Shown here piece by piece: positions 15,315-25,808 of a stretch of 64,000 nt of DNA. Made by a program: the position numbers and the translations under genes. This DNA is from Novosphingobium sp. 9 (GTDB taxonomy: Bacteria > Pseudomonadota > Alphaproteobacteria > Sphingomonadales > Sphingomonadaceae). Position 1 is the stretch's first letter, and every line of letters starts with the position of its first letter. The notes under the pieces were generated by a model. The model made no database searches, was not told where the DNA came from, and saw only the letters and a list, made by a program, of their open reading frames with translations. The DNA is taken from positions 310,001 to 374,000 of the forward strand of contig NZ_CP022707.1 in NCBI RefSeq assembly GCF_025340265.1, written 5' to 3'.

Positions 15315-17257
15315 GCTGCGACCACCCGCGCCAGCAGTGCCTCGACCTGCACCTGCGCACCCACCGTGACCGTCAGTTCCTCGACCGTTCCGTCGAACGG
15401 GGCCGTCAGGACATGTTCCATCTTCATCGCCTCCAGCGTCAGCAGGGCCTGCCCCGCCACGACGCTCTGCCCCGCTTCGACCGCGACGGCAACGACCTTG
15501 CCCGGCATCGGCGCCAGCACCGCACCCGACCCCGTCGAGGCGCCGCCGCTGGCATCGTGACGCTCCGGCCCGAAGCGCCAGGTCGTGCCCTGAAGCGTGG
15601 CCCACAGGTAATCCCCGTCCCGTGCCAGCTGGGGATAGTGCGCCTGATCGTAGCTCACCCGTGCCTGCCTATCCCCTTCGAACACCTCAGCCCCCGCGCT
15701 GAAACGCACGGTCGAGACCGCGTGCGCGTTCAGCCGGAAACCGGGGGCGATATGACCTGCCCCGCCCCCCACCAACCGCTGCGCCACCGTATCGAGCAAC
15801 CACTGCGGCGGCGTCACGTCGGCAGCGGCATAGTCGATGTGGCGAGCGATAAAGCCGGTATCGACATCGCCCGCCATGAACTCGGGCAGAACGAGCAGCG
15901 ATCCCAGCAGCGTTGCATTGGTCCGCAGCGGCCAGATCACGCTGTCCCAGCAGACCTTGGAAAGCCCCAGCGCCGCCGCGCGTCGATCTGGCGCATGGCA
16001 GACCAGCTTGGCGATCATCGGATCGTAGTGCGGCGAGATCGCATCGCCCTGCTCCACTCCGGTCTCGATCCGCACCGTGCCGGGGAAATCGAGTTCGACC
16101 GGCGCGCCGGTCTGCGGGTCGAGATAGCGGCTAGGGCGAATTGCGCGCGGCAGGGCAAAGCGCTCCAGCCGCCCGGTGACGGGCAGGAAGCCGCGCGCCG
16201 GGTCTTCGGCATAGAGCCGCGCTTCCATTGCCCAGCCGTCGATAGAGAGCTGGTCCTGCGTCTTGGGAAGCGCTTCTCCCGCCGCGACGCGCAATTGCCA
16301 TTCGACCAGATCGACGCCGGTGATCGCCTCTGTCACCGGGTGCTCGACCTGAAGCCGGGTGTTCATCTCCATGAACCAGATGCGGTCGGCGCGCAGGCCT
16401 TCGGAGCCATCGGCGATGAACTCGATCGTGCCCGCGCCGACATAGTCGACCGCCCTGGCCGCGCGCACCGCTGCCGCGCAGAGCGCCTCACGCGTGGCCG
16501 CATCCATGCCAGGAGCCGGGGCTTCCTCGATCACTTTCTGATGGCGACGCTGGAGCGAGCAGTCGCGCTCGAACAGGTGGACGACGTTGCCGTGCGTATC
16601 GCCGAAGACCTGCACCTCGATATGGCGCGGGTTGGCGACGTATTTCTCGATCAGCACCTTGTCGTTGCCGAAGGCGGCACTCGCCTCGCGGCGGCACGAG
16701 ACCAGCGCTTGGGCAAAGTCCGCCGCCGTATCGACGCGGCGCATGCCCTTGCCGCCGCCGCCCGCCACCGCCTTGATCAGCACTGGGTAGCCGACTTGGG
16801 CCGCCGCTTCAGCCAGTCGTGCCTCGCTCTGGTCCTCTCCGGCATAGCCCGGCGTCACCGGCACCCCGGCCTCGGCCATGCAGCGCTTGGCGGCGTCCTT
16901 GAGGCCCATCGCCTCGATCGCGTGGGGCGGCGCGCCGACCCAGACCAGCCCTGTCGCCGTGACCGCGCGGGCGAAATCGGCATTCTCGGAGAGGAACCCG
17001 TAGCCGGGGTGGATCGCCGTGGCCCCGCTCTCCTTCGCCGCTGCCAGAATCGCCGCGACGTTCAGGTACGATTCGCGCGCCGGGGCCGGGCCGATGCGAA
17101 CTGCCATATCCGCCTCGCGTACATGCAGGCTCTGCGCATCGGCGTCGGAATAAACCGCCACCGTGCGGATGCCGAGGCGGCGCGCGGTGCGGATCACCCG
17201 GCAGGCGATCTCGCCGCGATTGGCGATCAGCAGTGCCGGTAACATACTTGCGATCAT
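15311..17257 (-). CDS. mccA: Methylcrotonyl-CoA carboxylase biotin-containing alpha subunit
   Basis: Carboxylates biotin with ATP and bicarbonate and presents it to the beta subunit. This is a step of leucine and isovalerate catabolism (3-methylcrotonyl-CoA to 3-methylglutaconyl-CoA). It encodes 648 residues. The biotin carboxylase domain opens with LIANRGEIACRVIRTARRLG. The ATP-grasp glycine loop is AGGGGKGMR near residue 165, and FMEMNTRLQVEHPVTE follows. The C-terminal biotinyl domain carries LTLEAMKMEHVLTAP, with the biotinylated Lys in AMKM. The start overlaps the DUF3088 stop (ATGA). Pairing with mccB makes methylcrotonyl-CoA more likely than propionyl- or geranyl-CoA carboxylase. Confidence 0.9.
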   Translation of the reverse strand: MIASMLPALLIANRGEIACRVIRTARRLGIRTVAVYSDADAQSLHVREADMAVRIGPAPARESYLNVAAILAAAKESGATAIHPGYGFLSENADFARAVTATGLVWVGAPPHAIEAMGLKDAAKRCMAEAGVPVTPGYAGEDQSEARLAEAAAQVGYPVLIKAVAGGGGKGMRRVDTAADFAQALVSCRREASAAFGNDKVLIEKYVANPRHIEVQVFGDTHGNVVHLFERDCSLQRRHQKVIEEAPAPGMDAATREALCAAAVRAARAVDYVGAGTIEFIADGSEGLRADRIWFMEMNTRLQVEHPVTEAITGVDLVEWQLRVAAGEALPKTQDQLSIDGWAMEARLYAEDPARGFLPVTGRLERFALPRAIRPSRYLDPQTGAPVELDFPGTVRIETGVEQGDAISPHYDPMIAKLVCHAPDRRAAALGLSKVCWDSVIWPLRTNATLLGSLLVLPEFMAGDVDTGFIARHIDYAAADVTPPQWLLDTVAQRLVGGGAGHIAPGFRLNAHAVSTVRFSAGAEVFEGDRQARVSYDQAHYPQLARDGDYLWATLQGTTWRFGPERHDASGGASTGSGAVLAPMPGKVVAVAVEAGQSVVAGQALLTLEAMKMEHVLTAPFDGTVEELTVTVGAQVQVEALLARVVAA

Positions 17258-17574
17258 GGATGGCGTTCCGGAAAATGGTGCCGGGTATGCAGCGCCTTCA
17301 ACACCGCCTCGATGTCATTGGCAAAGCCGCCCTCGGCAAAGGCCAGCGCGGGCAGGTTCTGGTTCGCCTCGCCCAAGCGCTCGACCACCGCCGTGCGCGG
17401 ACGCGGCCAGCCGACGCGCACCACCTCGATATTCCCCGCCCGCTCGGGGAACAGCGCCAGCAGGCCCTCCACCGTCACGCAATCCTTGCAGTAGAAACGA
17501 CGATCACCACCATGCTCCGGGTCGGCCCAGTCGGTATCGAGGACGAAGAGGGTATCGTGAGGAGCAGCAGTCAT
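17254..17574 (-). CDS. DUF3088 family protein inside the mcc operon
   Basis: About 106 residues from the ATG at 17574, with a GTG three codons earlier at 17583. The pattern DTLFVLDTDWADPEHGGDRR, then FYCKDCVTVEGLLALFPE, VVRVGWPRPRTAVVERLGE and NQNLPALAF, matches DUF3088 proteins. The spaced Cys-x2-Cys (YCKDC), the 'cis-Pro'-like NLPAL and the size suggest a thioredoxin- or glutaredoxin-like fold; this is inference. Its stop overlaps the mccA start (ATGA), and it starts 5 bases after the mccB stop. It is therefore locked between the two carboxylase subunits. Function unknown. Confidence 0.8.
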   Translation of the reverse strand: MTAAPHDTLFVLDTDWADPEHGGDRRFYCKDCVTVEGLLALFPERAGNIEVVRVGWPRPRTAVVERLGEANQNLPALAFAEGGFANDIEAVLKALHTRHHFPERHP

Positions 17575-17579
17575 CGAAG

Positions 17580-19181
17580 TCACATCCTGAACAGGCCGAA
17601 GCGGGGGTGTTCGGGCACGGGCGCGCGCAGGCAGGTGGCAAGCGCGAGGCCGAGCACATCGCGGCTCTGCACCGGATCGATCACGCCGTCATCCCAAAGC
17701 CGCGCCGTCGCGTAATACGGGCTTCCCTCGGTTTCGTACTTGGTGCGGATCGGCGCCTTGAAAGCCTCGGCCTCGGCAGGCGTCCAGTTCTCGGCATCGC
17801 GGTGGACGGTGGCGAGGACCGAGGCCGCCTGCTCGCCGCCCATCACCGAGATGCGGGCATTGGGCCAGGTGAACAGGAAGCGCGGATCGTAGGCCCGCCC
17901 GCACATGCCGTAATTGCCCGCGCCGAAGCTGCCGCCGATCACCAGCGTGATCTTGGGCACGCTCGCGGTCGCCACCGCTGTCACCAGCTTGGCGCCATGC
18001 CGGGCGATCCCTTCCGCCTCGTACTTCCCGCCGACCATGAAGCCCGAGACGTTCTGGAGGAACAGCAGCGGCACCCGGCGCTGGCAGGCCAGCTCGATGA
18101 AATGCGCGCCCTTGGTAGCGCTTTCGGAGAACAGCACGCCGTTGTTCGCCAGAATCGCCACCGGGCGCCCATGGATATGCGCAAAGCCGCAGACCAGCGT
18201 CGCGCCGTACAGGGCCTTGAACTCGTGGAATTCCGAGCCATCGACCAGCCGGGCGATCACCTCGCGCACATCGTAGGGCGCACGCACGTCCTCGGGAATC
18301 AGGCCATAGAGATCGTGTGCCGGATAGAGCGGATCGTGCGCCGGGATGCTCTCCACCGCAGGCGCAGGATCGGGCGGCAGATGGCTGACGATATCGCGCA
18401 AGATGCTGATCGCATGGGCGTCGTTCTCGGCAAGGTGATCGGCGACGCCGGACTTGCGGGCGTGCAGATCGCCGCCGCCCAGATCCTCGGCGCTGATCTC
18501 CTCGCCGGTCGCGGCTTTCACCAGGGGAGGCCCTGCGAGGAAGATCGTGCCTTGCTCGCGCACGATCACCGTCTCGTCGCTCATCGCCGGCACATAAGCC
18601 CCGCCCGCCGTGCAACTGCCCATCACGCAGGCGATCTGGGGAATGCCCTGCGCACTCATCTGCGCCTGGTTGAAGAATATCCGCCCGAAGTGGTCGCGGT
18701 CGGGAAACACCTCGGCCTGATGCGGCAGGTTCGCCCCGCCCGAATCGACGAGGTAGAGGCACGGCAGACGGTTCTCCTGCGCGATCGCCTGCGCGCGCAG
18801 GTGCTTCTTCACCGTCATCGGGAAATAGGTGCCCCCCTTCACCGTCGCATCGTTGGCAAGGATCATGCAGGTTCGGCCCGAAACGCGTCCGATCCCGCCG
18901 ATCACCCCGGCGCCGGGCACCTCGTCGTCATAGAGGCCGCCTGCAGCGAGTTGCGCGATCTCCAGAAACGGCGCCCCGGCATCAAGCAGGCGCTCCACCC
19001 GCTGGCGCGGCAGCAGCTTGCCGCGCGCGACATGGCGCTGGCGCGCGCCCTCGCCGCCGCCGAGCGCGACCTTGGCGACCCGCTCGCGCAAGTCCTGCGC
19101 CAGCGCGCGGTTATGCGCCGCGCGGGCCAGCGCCTCGGGCGAGGCGGGATCGTGGCGCGTGGGAAGGACCGGCGCGCTCAC
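17580..19181 (-). CDS. mccB: Methylcrotonyl-CoA carboxylase carboxyltransferase beta subunit
   Basis: Transfers CO2 from biotin to methylcrotonyl-CoA. It encodes 533 residues from the GTG at 19181, selected because GGAGG lies eight bases upstream and the length fits the family (~535). Crotonase-like halves are evident. The N-terminal half contains [20 protein letters not shown] and the oxyanion-forming [16 protein letters not shown]. The C-terminal half contains [34 protein letters not shown] and [13 protein letters not shown]. It is the first gene of a minus-strand operon mccB-DUF3088-mccA-GNAT-MaoC. No isovaleryl-CoA dehydrogenase gene is adjacent, unlike many leucine-catabolic (liu) operons. 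Confidence 0.92.
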   Translation of the reverse strand: MSAPVLPTRHDPASPEALARAAHNRALAQDLRERVAKVALGGGEGARQRHVARGKLLPRQRVERLLDAGAPFLEIAQLAAGGLYDDEVPGAGVIGGIGRVSGRTCMILANDATVKGGTYFPMTVKKHLRAQAIAQENRLPCLYLVDSGGANLPHQAEVFPDRDHFGRIFFNQAQMSAQGIPQIACVMGSCTAGGAYVPAMSDETVIVREQGTIFLAGPPLVKAATGEEISAEDLGGGDLHARKSGVADHLAENDAHAISILRDIVSHLPPDPAPAVESIPAHDPLYPAHDLYGLIPEDVRAPYDVREVIARLVDGSEFHEFKALYGATLVCGFAHIHGRPVAILANNGVLFSESATKGAHFIELACQRRVPLLFLQNVSGFMVGGKYEAEGIARHGAKLVTAVATASVPKITLVIGGSFGAGNYGMCGRAYDPRFLFTWPNARISVMGGEQAASVLATVHRDAENWTPAEAEAFKAPIRTKYETEGSPYYATARLWDDGVIDPVQSRDVLGLALATCLRAPVPEHPRFGLFRM

Positions 19182-19262
19182 GCTGCCCCCTCCGCGTGAA
19201 GGGTAACTTTCAGCAAGACCCTCTTCCCATTCATGTCTTTGCCGTGATGGCTTGTTATCCGA

Positions 19263-19278
19263 CAAAGTAAGCACTTTG
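19263..19278. promoter_or_regulatory. Candidate operator dyad upstream of the mcc operon
   Basis: A perfect dyad CAAAGT-AAGC-ACTTTG lies 82 bases before the mccB start, in the 241-base divergent region between mccB and the aldehyde dehydrogenase gene. No regulator gene is adjacent. A repressor site is an inference. Confidence 0.3.
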
Positions 19279-19422
19279 CAGGGCACTTGCCAAGGCCCGC
19301 GCGTTACCTCGCTGAAGTTCCGCCAAAGACTGCGGTTCTCCGCGTGCCGGTCAGCCAGGAACTTGCCCCTGTGCAGACCGGCCCCGGATAGGGCCTGACA
19401 GCCGCGAAAAGAAACGAGAAGG

Positions 19423-20883
19423 ATGACCGAGATGGCCTATACCCGCTACTTGCGCCAGCAAGCCTACATCAATGGTGTGTGGTGCGACGCGGATGGCGGC
19501 GCCACGCTCGACGTCACCGATCCGGGCAGCGGCGCAGTGATCGGCACCGTCCCGAAGATGGGCGCCGGGGAAACCCGCCGCGCAATAGATGCCGCGCAGG
19601 CCGCGCTCCCCGGCTGGCGCGCGAAGACCGCAGGTGAGCGCGCGAAGCTGATGCGCCGCCTGTTCGACCTGATGATCGCCGCGCAGGACGATCTGGGCGA
19701 GTTGCTCAGCCGCGAACAGGGCAAGCCGCTGGCCGAAGGCAAGGGTGAGATCGCCTATGGCGCCAGTTTCATCGAATGGTTCGCCGAAGAGGGCAAGCGC
19801 GCCTATGGCGAGGTGATCCCCGGCCATGCCGCAGACCGCCGCATCGTCACCCTGCGACAGGGCGTGGGCGTGGTCGGCGCGATCACGCCGTGGAATTTCC
19901 CTAATGCGATGATCGCCCGCAAGCTCGGTCCGGCGCTGGCGGCAGGCTGCACCATCGTCATCAAGCCCGCCTCGGCAACGCCCTTCTCCGCGCTGGCCAT
20001 CGCGGCCTTGTGCGAGGAGGCCGGAATTCCGGCGGGCGTCGTCAATGTCGTGACCGGCAGCGCAGGCGCCATCGGCGGGGAACTGACCGGCAATCCCAAG
20101 GTCGCCAAGATCACCTTCACCGGATCGACCGAGATCGGCCGCGAGCTGCTGGCTCAGTCCGCCCAGACGATCAAGAAATGCTCGATGGAACTGGGCGGCA
20201 ATGCGCCGTTCCTGGTGTTCGACGATGCCGACGTGGATGCCGCCGTCGAAGGTGCGATGATCTCGAAGTTCCGCAATGCCGGGCAGACCTGCGTGTGTAC
20301 CAACAGGTTCTACGTGCAGGACGGCGTCTACGACGAGTTCGCGCAGAAACTGGCGGCGCGGGTGAAGGCGCTCAAGGTCGGCTATGCGCTGGAACAGGGC
20401 AGCGAGATCGGCCCGCTGATCGATGCCAAAGCGGTCGAGAAGGTGGAGGAGCACCTTGCCGATGCGACATCCGGCGGCGCGAAGGTGCTGGCGGGCGGCG
20501 AACGCAGCCCGCTCGGCGGCACCTACTTCACGCCCACGGTGGTCAGCGACGTAACCCCGCAGATGAAGCTCGCGCGCGAGGAGACTTTCGGGCCGCTGGC
20601 AGGCCTGATCCGCTTCACCGAGGAGGCCGAGGGCGTCCGGCTGGCGAACGATACCGAGTTCGGCCTCGCCAGCTATTTCTACGCGCGCGACCTCAGCCGC
20701 GTGTGGCGCGTGGCCGAGGCGCTGGAGGCAGGCATGGTCGGCATCAATACCGGCCTCATCTCCACCGAAGTCGCCCCGTTTGGCGGCGTCAAGCAATCGG
20801 GCCTCGGCCGCGAAGGCTCCCGCCACGGACTGGAGGACTATATGGAGATCAAGTACCTGTGCATGGGCATCAGCGCGGGGTGA
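19423..20883 (+). CDS. gabD: NAD(P)-dependent succinate-semialdehyde dehydrogenase family protein
   Basis: Oxidises a semialdehyde, probably succinate semialdehyde, to the acid. It encodes 486 residues from the ATG at 19423. A second ATG at 19432 is better spaced from GAGAAGG and may be the true start. Coenzyme-binding [31 protein letters not shown] and [12 protein letters not shown] are typical. The catalytic Glu is E256 (MELGGNAP) and the nucleophile is C290 ([17 protein letters not shown]), a GabD-like signature. The C-terminal [16 protein letters not shown] completes the fold. It is a monocistronic gene divergent from mccB. Glutarate semialdehyde is an alternative substrate. Confidence 0.85.
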   Translation: MTEMAYTRYLRQQAYINGVWCDADGGATLDVTDPGSGAVIGTVPKMGAGETRRAIDAAQAALPGWRAKTAGERAKLMRRLFDLMIAAQDDLGELLSREQGKPLAEGKGEIAYGASFIEWFAEEGKRAYGEVIPGHAADRRIVTLRQGVGVVGAITPWNFPNAMIARKLGPALAAGCTIVIKPASATPFSALAIAALCEEAGIPAGVVNVVTGSAGAIGGELTGNPKVAKITFTGSTEIGRELLAQSAQTIKKCSMELGGNAPFLVFDDADVDAAVEGAMISKFRNAGQTCVCTNRFYVQDGVYDEFAQKLAARVKALKVGYALEQGSEIGPLIDAKAVEKVEEHLADATSGGAKVLAGGERSPLGGTYFTPTVVSDVTPQMKLAREETFGPLAGLIRFTEEAEGVRLANDTEFGLASYFYARDLSRVWRVAEALEAGMVGINTGLISTEVAPFGGVKQSGLGREGSRHGLEDYMEIKYLCMGISAG

Positions 20884-20987
20884 GGGACGAGGGATGCCGC
20901 CCCCTGCGCGAGCGGGAGGAGGGGCATTACGGCCAGAAGGCTGCCCAGCCCCGCTGTCGCCCTAGTCCCCGCCCCTCGCCCCCTATT

Positions 20988-21219
20988 CGTCATTCCCGCG
21001 AAGGCGGGAATCCAGTCCGCGCCACGCGGGATTTCAAACGTCGATCAGCCTGAGTGGGCGACAGCGGTTCCATCTCTCGCCCCGTTCTCGCAGAATCATA
21101 TCCGAGATGATGCCGGAATAAAGTGAACGGTTTCGCGTCGATGTGAGGATGAAGACGGCGGTCCCAAAAGCCCTACATCGCAAAGTTGCTGCTGGATTCC
21201 CGCCTTCGCGGGAATGACG
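20988..21219. repeat. Pair of inverted 28-base REP-like palindromic elements
   Basis: The 28 bases at 20988-21015 recur exactly, in reverse complement, at 21192-21219. Each contains the dyad ATTCCCGC / GCGGGAAT around a short centre. Read as protein, these give the well-known genome-wide 'SFPRRRES' or 'IPAKAGI' shadow peptides, so this is a dispersed REP-type element. The 176 bases between them hold no gene. The interval 20884-21262 is otherwise empty. Confidence 0.8.
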
Positions 21220-21262
21220 AAGAGGGGTGGTGGACGGACTTATCTTTCCTTAGAAGCGGCGA

Positions 21263-21598
21263 ATGGTCGACGCTCGACAGTTCAATATCCGCGACGATCA
21301 GGGCACATTGCTGTGTCCCGCCTGTGGCTTTCCAGAATACGTTGTTACAGACGCTTACGATGAAGCTGGCGGCATACCTTTGGGCATCTGCCCGTGTTGC
21401 CTTTGGGAGCCGGGATTTGACGATAATCCCGCTGCCTCCGATCACGCGAAGCAAACTGTCCTCGCGTCACTGCAAGCTTATCGCGCAGAATGGAGCGCTA
21501 ATCCAACCTGGAGAGTGCCGGGCATTCCAAAACCGGCATGTTGGGATGCTATGTCACAGTTGGCCCGCCTGTTTAAAGCAGCACCCAACGTCCGCTAA
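21263..21598 (+). CDS. Small cysteine-rich (CPCC-like) protein
   Basis: 111 residues with two Cys pairs, LLCPACGFPEY near residue 18 and GICPCCLWEPGFDD near 42, a likely zinc ribbon. The layout resembles the Cys-rich CPCC domain family of small bacterial proteins, whose function is not known. The N-terminus VDARQFNIRDDQ and the Trp-rich tail add nothing diagnostic. Base composition is lower in GC than the neighbours. It also lies just behind a REP-like repeat, so it may be a recent arrival. It ends at a terminator shared with ppa. Confidence 0.7.
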   Translation: MVDARQFNIRDDQGTLLCPACGFPEYVVTDAYDEAGGIPLGICPCCLWEPGFDDNPAASDHAKQTVLASLQAYRAEWSANPTWRVPGIPKPACWDAMSQLARLFKAAPNVR

Positions 21599-21627
21599 GG
21601 AGCGATACTCCTCCCTTCCCCCAAAGC

Positions 21628-21662
21628 AAAAGGCCCGGCGGATCGCTCCACCGGGCCTTTTG
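21628..21662. terminator. Bidirectional terminator between the CPCC-like gene and ppa
   Basis: Arms AAAAGGCCCGG and CCGGGCCTTTT surround a short loop, with A-run and T-run on the two sides. It therefore serves both convergent genes. Confidence 0.85.
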
Positions 21663-21685
21663 TATTTCAGCGCTGGCAGAAGCGA

Positions 21686-22231
21686 TCAGGCTTCCGTCTT
21701 GGCGTCCGCTTCGTAGCGCTCGATCGCTTCGACGACGATCTTGCGGGCTTCTGCGGCATCGCCCCAGGTGCCGACGCGGACCCACTTTTCCTTCTCCAGA
21801 TCCTTGTAGTGGGTGAAGAAGTGCTCGATCTGGGCGAAGACGATCTCGGGCAGATCGTGCTTTTCCTGGACGTCGCTGTAGTACGGAAACGTCGACGTGT
21901 CGGGCACGCAGACCAGCTTCTCGTCGCCGCCGTGCTCGTCTTCCAGGTTCAGCACCGCAATCGGGCGCACGCGCACGACGCTGCCCGGAACGAAGGGCGA
22001 GCGGGCCACGACCAGCGCGTCAAGCGGGTCGCCATCGGGCGAGAGCGTGTGCGGCACGAAACCGTAGTTCGCGGGGTAACGCATCGGCGTGTGCAGGATG
22101 CGGTCGACGAACAGCGCGCCCGAAGCCTTGTCGAACTCGTACTTGACGGGTTCGCCACCGGCGGGAACCTCGATGATGACGTTCAGGCTCTCCGGCGGGT
22201 TCTTGCCGACGGGGATCATGTCGATACGCAT
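21686..22231 (-). CDS. ppa: Inorganic pyrophosphatase (family I)
   Basis: Hydrolyses pyrophosphate to drive biosynthetic reactions in the cytoplasm. It encodes 181 residues from the ATG at 22231, which has a GAGG site six bases upstream; a frame start four codons earlier is less likely. Metal-binding motif LSPDGDPLDALVV carries the family signature DxDPxD. YEFDKASGALFVDRIL and MRYPANYGFVPHTL are also typical. The C-terminal HYKDLEKEKWVRVGTWG is conserved. It is a single gene. Confidence 0.95.
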   Translation of the reverse strand: MRIDMIPVGKNPPESLNVIIEVPAGGEPVKYEFDKASGALFVDRILHTPMRYPANYGFVPHTLSPDGDPLDALVVARSPFVPGSVVRVRPIAVLNLEDEHGGDEKLVCVPDTSTFPYYSDVQEKHDLPEIVFAQIEHFFTHYKDLEKEKWVRVGTWGDAAEARKIVVEAIERYEADAKTEA

Positions 22232-22429
22232 GTGAAACCTCATTTGATGCGCCGCATCACGTAAGTTGATTTACGTAAAAGCGTGAAAGAATTTGAACTG
22301 GCCGGGCTTAGCCGCGCTGCACCTGCATCGCAACATAGTATTCGGGGGCGGAACGAAGACCGTCCCACCCCGAAACGTCTCATGCCGTCCACGATCCGGC
22401 TTCGGACCGCAGTGCAACACAAGTGGTTA

Positions 22430-24373
22430 TTATTTCGTTCGCGCGGCCAGCAGACGGTCGAAACCGTTTTCCTTGCCCGGCGTGGTGCTTTCCAGCCAGG
22501 GATAGCGCAGACCGCCGTAATAGGCGACCGGCACCGTGGTATAGGCATCCTCGCGCTTGATCAGCAGCTGGATCGGCGTGGAGCCGCTCTTGGCCGCCGT
22601 CACCGCGTCTTCCAGCACGTCACCGCTATAGGCCTTGCCGTTCACCGCGATGATCTGCACGCCGTTGACGAGGCCCGCCTTGAACGCCGGACCGTTCCAC
22701 AGCGCCGAACTGATGGTGCCGTCCTTGCCCACGGCCATGCCCAGCGAATAGGTCAGGTCGGTCGAGTGGCGATAGTCGTTCGCGCCCTTCTGGTAGGAAT
22801 TGGGCTTGTCCTTCCACACCAGCTTGTACCCGGCCATCTCGATGCCCTTGATCGGCGCGGGCTGGTTCGGCTCGTAGATGTGGTTGTGCAGGAACGTCGC
22901 CCAGTCATAGGCGTAAACGCCGTTCAGGGTCTTGACCACGTCGTCGAAGTTGTAGGTCAGCTCGCCCCAGTCGCCATCGCGCACACCGAAGAAGGCCTTG
23001 GCGAAGTCGTCGAGGCCCTTCTTGCCCTTGGTGCCGGCGCGGATGATCTGGTCCGCCTCCAGCCAGGTGAGCGCGCCTTCAACGTAGTAGTCTTCCGAGC
23101 GCTCCAGCGAGCGATACGGATGCGGCGCGCGCTGGGCGATGATCGGATCGTTGGTAGTATCGACGACCGAACGCCATTCGCGACCCGGCTCACCCTCGGA
23201 ATAGAGGGCAGCGGCCGAGGCCCACATGTCGAGCACGGTCTGCTTGCTCTGCACGCCCGAACGCGCCGCCAGGATATAGCCCCAGAACTGAGTCTGGCCT
23301 TCGTAGACCCACAGCAGGCTGTCCTGCATCGGCTGCTGGTAGTCCGGCGTCCACAGGTCGAAACCGCGGCGGAACTTGCCGTCCCAGCTATGGGTGAACT
23401 CGTGCGCGATCACGTTGTGATCCCAGTCCATCTTGTCCCAGTCGACCCACGCCTTGGGCTCCATCTGGTTCTCGCTGGAGCGGTGATGCTCCAGCCCGAT
23501 GCCGCCCATCTCGTCGGTCAGGCCGAGCAGGAAGTCGTAGTGATCGAAGTGGCGCGCGCCGAACAGGCTGACCGCCTCGTTCGACAGGTTGCGATACTTC
23601 TGCATGTTCTCGGGCGAGATTTCGAGATCCTTCGCCTCGTCGGCGACGGCGTTCATCTTCACGCCGTGCCCCAAATCGAAGCTCTTGGCGTACTTGCCCG
23701 CGAAGATCGGCGAATCAACCAGACGCTCGTAGTCGATCGGGCTCCAGGTCACGGTGTCGCCGGTACGCGCGAAACCGTCGAGCGCGGTGTAGACGGTCCA
23801 GCCGGTGGGGAACTTGACAGTCGGCTTGAAGGTGATCCCGCGGGTGTAATAGCCCGCCGGGTACATGCTCATCTTGTCCCACTGCAGGTTGAGCATTTCC
23901 TGCGTCATGGTGATGCGGCCCTCACGGCTGGTCAGCGGCGAGGTGTGGACGAACTTGGCGGTGACGGCAGTGGCACCGGCAGGCAGCTTGATGTGGAAGG
24001 CATTCACCGAAACGGTATCGCGCACCCACGGCACATCCTTGCCATCGACCTGGAAGTGAATGTCGGAGAACAGCGCGACCGGGTTCGAGGGCGAGTGATG
24101 GCCCGGCAACCAGCTCGGCTCCAGCAGCACGATCTCGCCGGTGCCTGCGGCGACCGGGATCGTCTCCGTCACATGATAGAGGCCGCGATCGAGGTCGGTC
24201 GCATCGATGTTCAGGCCGATCGTACCGGCATAGGGCACGTCCTTGGCGACGGGAACCGGCGCAGGCAGCGCGGGGGCCATCGGCTTCGAACGGGTGGGAT
24301 CGTCCTGCGCCACCGCAGCGGTGGAAAGGGCAAGGACCGAGAGCGAGGTTGCAAGCGCAATATGTTTCAGCAT
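22430..24373 (-). CDS. Secreted M61-family metallopeptidase (glycyl aminopeptidase-like) with PDZ domain
   Basis: Exported zinc peptidase of 647 residues. A signal peptide ([21 protein letters not shown]) ends near residue 22. After an N-terminal beta domain comes the gluzincin site H324-E-F-T-H328 ([13 protein letters not shown]). It is preceded by [10 protein letters not shown], and the likely third zinc ligand is Glu358 in [11 protein letters not shown]. This layout is typical of M61. A C-terminal PDZ-like domain ([35 protein letters not shown]) follows from about residue 545. It is a single minus-strand gene. A role in periplasmic peptide trimming is inferred from the family. Confidence 0.93.
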   Translation of the reverse strand: MLKHIALATSLSVLALSTAAVAQDDPTRSKPMAPALPAPVPVAKDVPYAGTIGLNIDATDLDRGLYHVTETIPVAAGTGEIVLLEPSWLPGHHSPSNPVALFSDIHFQVDGKDVPWVRDTVSVNAFHIKLPAGATAVTAKFVHTSPLTSREGRITMTQEMLNLQWDKMSMYPAGYYTRGITFKPTVKFPTGWTVYTALDGFARTGDTVTWSPIDYERLVDSPIFAGKYAKSFDLGHGVKMNAVADEAKDLEISPENMQKYRNLSNEAVSLFGARHFDHYDFLLGLTDEMGGIGLEHHRSSENQMEPKAWVDWDKMDWDHNVIAHEFTHSWDGKFRRGFDLWTPDYQQPMQDSLLWVYEGQTQFWGYILAARSGVQSKQTVLDMWASAAALYSEGEPGREWRSVVDTTNDPIIAQRAPHPYRSLERSEDYYVEGALTWLEADQIIRAGTKGKKGLDDFAKAFFGVRDGDWGELTYNFDDVVKTLNGVYAYDWATFLHNHIYEPNQPAPIKGIEMAGYKLVWKDKPNSYQKGANDYRHSTDLTYSLGMAVGKDGTISSALWNGPAFKAGLVNGVQIIAVNGKAYSGDVLEDAVTAAKSGSTPIQLLIKREDAYTTVPVAYYGGLRYPWLESTTPGKENGFDRLLAARTK

Positions 24374-24563
24374 GGGCGCAGGTTATTGCCGAGCATCGAA
24401 ACAGGAGCAACCCTCCAATTTCGCTTTGATGCGCAGGGCCACGCAAGCCTTCCGCGGCAGGCCCACAGCCATCTGCGACACTTGGAAAAGCTGCGGAAGC
24501 TCACCATTGTCACTTGCGGCCGCCACTTTCCCTCAACCCACATTCCCGCTAAGCGCGCGAACC

Positions 24564-25808
24564 ATGAACACCACGCCCCAGGCCATTCGCGGAACCCAGG
24601 ACATCTTCGGCGCCGATGCGGACAGCTTCGCGCATGTCGTCGAGACCTTCGAGCGCGTCCGCAAGCTCTACCGCTTCCGCCGCGTGGAGATGCCGGTCTT
24701 CGAGAAGACCGAAGTGTTCTCGCGCTCGATCGGCGAGACCACCGATGTCGTCTCCAAGGAGATGTATTCGTTCGAGGATCGCGGCGGCGAATCGCTGACC
24801 CTGCGCCCGGAATTCACCGCCGGGATCGCCCGCGCCTGGCTGACCGACGGCTGGAAGCAGTACGCCCCGCTCAAGGTCGCCACCCATGGCCCGCTGTTCC
24901 GCTACGAGCGCCCGCAGAAGGGCCGCTATCGCCAGTTCCACCAGATCGACGCCGAAGTGCTGGGCGCCGCAGAGCCGCTCGCCGATGTCGAACTGCTGGT
25001 GATGGCCGATCACCTGCTCAAGGAACTGGGCATTTCGGACGGCGTGACGCTGCAGCTGAATACGCTGGGCGATGTCGCCAGCCGTGAGGCCTGGCGCGCG
25101 GCGCTGGTCGAGTACTTCCGTGCCCACAAGGCGGACCTTTCCGAAGATTCGCAGGACCGGCTGGAACGCAACCCGTTGCGTATCCTCGATTCCAAGGACG
25201 CGCGCGACAAGGCCTTCGTCGCCGATGCACCCAAGATCGACACCTTCCTTTCGGGCGAGGCGCAGGACTTCTTCGGCACCGTCACCGCCGGACTCGATGC
25301 CGCAGGCGTCGCCTACGAACGCGCGCCGACGCTGGTGCGCGGGCTGGACTACTACCGCCACACCGCGTTCGAATTCGTCACCTCGCGCCTTGGCGCGCAG
25401 GGCACCGTGCTCGGCGGCGGTCGCTATGACGGGCTGATGGAAAGCCTTGGCGGCCCCGTCACCCCGGCGGTCGGCTGGGCGGCGGGAATCGAGCGGCTTT
25501 CGATGCTGGTCGCCGATGCAGGCGCCGTGCCGACGGCACAGCTTACCGTCGCGCTGGCGGTCGAGGACGATGCGGCGCTGTCCTACGCGCTCAAGGTCAT
25601 GTCGGGCCTGCGCTATCAGGGGCTCGACGTCGAGATCGTCGCCAGCGGCAGCGCCCGCAAGCGCTACGACAAGGCGGTGAAGCTCGGCGCGCGCGTGCTC
25701 GTCTCGTTCGGCATGACCGAAGGCGCGCCCGTGGCGAACCTGCGCACCACCGAGACGACCACGGCCTCGCTCGCGGTCGAGCAGGTGCTCCAGTCGATTC
25801 AGCCGTGA
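24564..25808 (+). CDS. hisS: Histidyl-tRNA synthetase
   Basis: Charges tRNA-His. It encodes 414 residues from the ATG at 24564. Class II motifs are visible: motif 1 region [18 protein letters not shown], motif 2 [18 protein letters not shown], and the histidine-specific [15 protein letters not shown]. The C-terminal [12 protein letters not shown] is motif 3. The anticodon-binding domain ends the protein. It is the first gene of a tightly overlapping operon hisS-prfA-prmC, and its stop overlaps the next start. Confidence 0.97.
   Translation: MNTTPQAIRGTQDIFGADADSFAHVVETFERVRKLYRFRRVEMPVFEKTEVFSRSIGETTDVVSKEMYSFEDRGGESLTLRPEFTAGIARAWLTDGWKQYAPLKVATHGPLFRYERPQKGRYRQFHQIDAEVLGAAEPLADVELLVMADHLLKELGISDGVTLQLNTLGDVASREAWRAALVEYFRAHKADLSEDSQDRLERNPLRILDSKDARDKAFVADAPKIDTFLSGEAQDFFGTVTAGLDAAGVAYERAPTLVRGLDYYRHTAFEFVTSRLGAQGTVLGGGRYDGLMESLGGPVTPAVGWAAGIERLSMLVADAGAVPTAQLTVALAVEDDAALSYALKVMSGLRYQGLDVEIVASGSARKRYDKAVKLGARVLVSFGMTEGAPVANLRTTETTTASLAVEQVLQSIQP

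Noticed and set aside
20988..21219. Inverted 28-base pair as a CRISPR or an IS terminal repeat
   Set aside because: There are only two copies, in opposite orientation, with no transposase or cas gene between or beside them. The sequence is a known type of dispersed REP-like palindrome.
22283..25087. A long plus-strand frame opposite the M61 protease and running into hisS
   Set aside because: It overlaps two recognised genes in other frames and has no recognisable domain.
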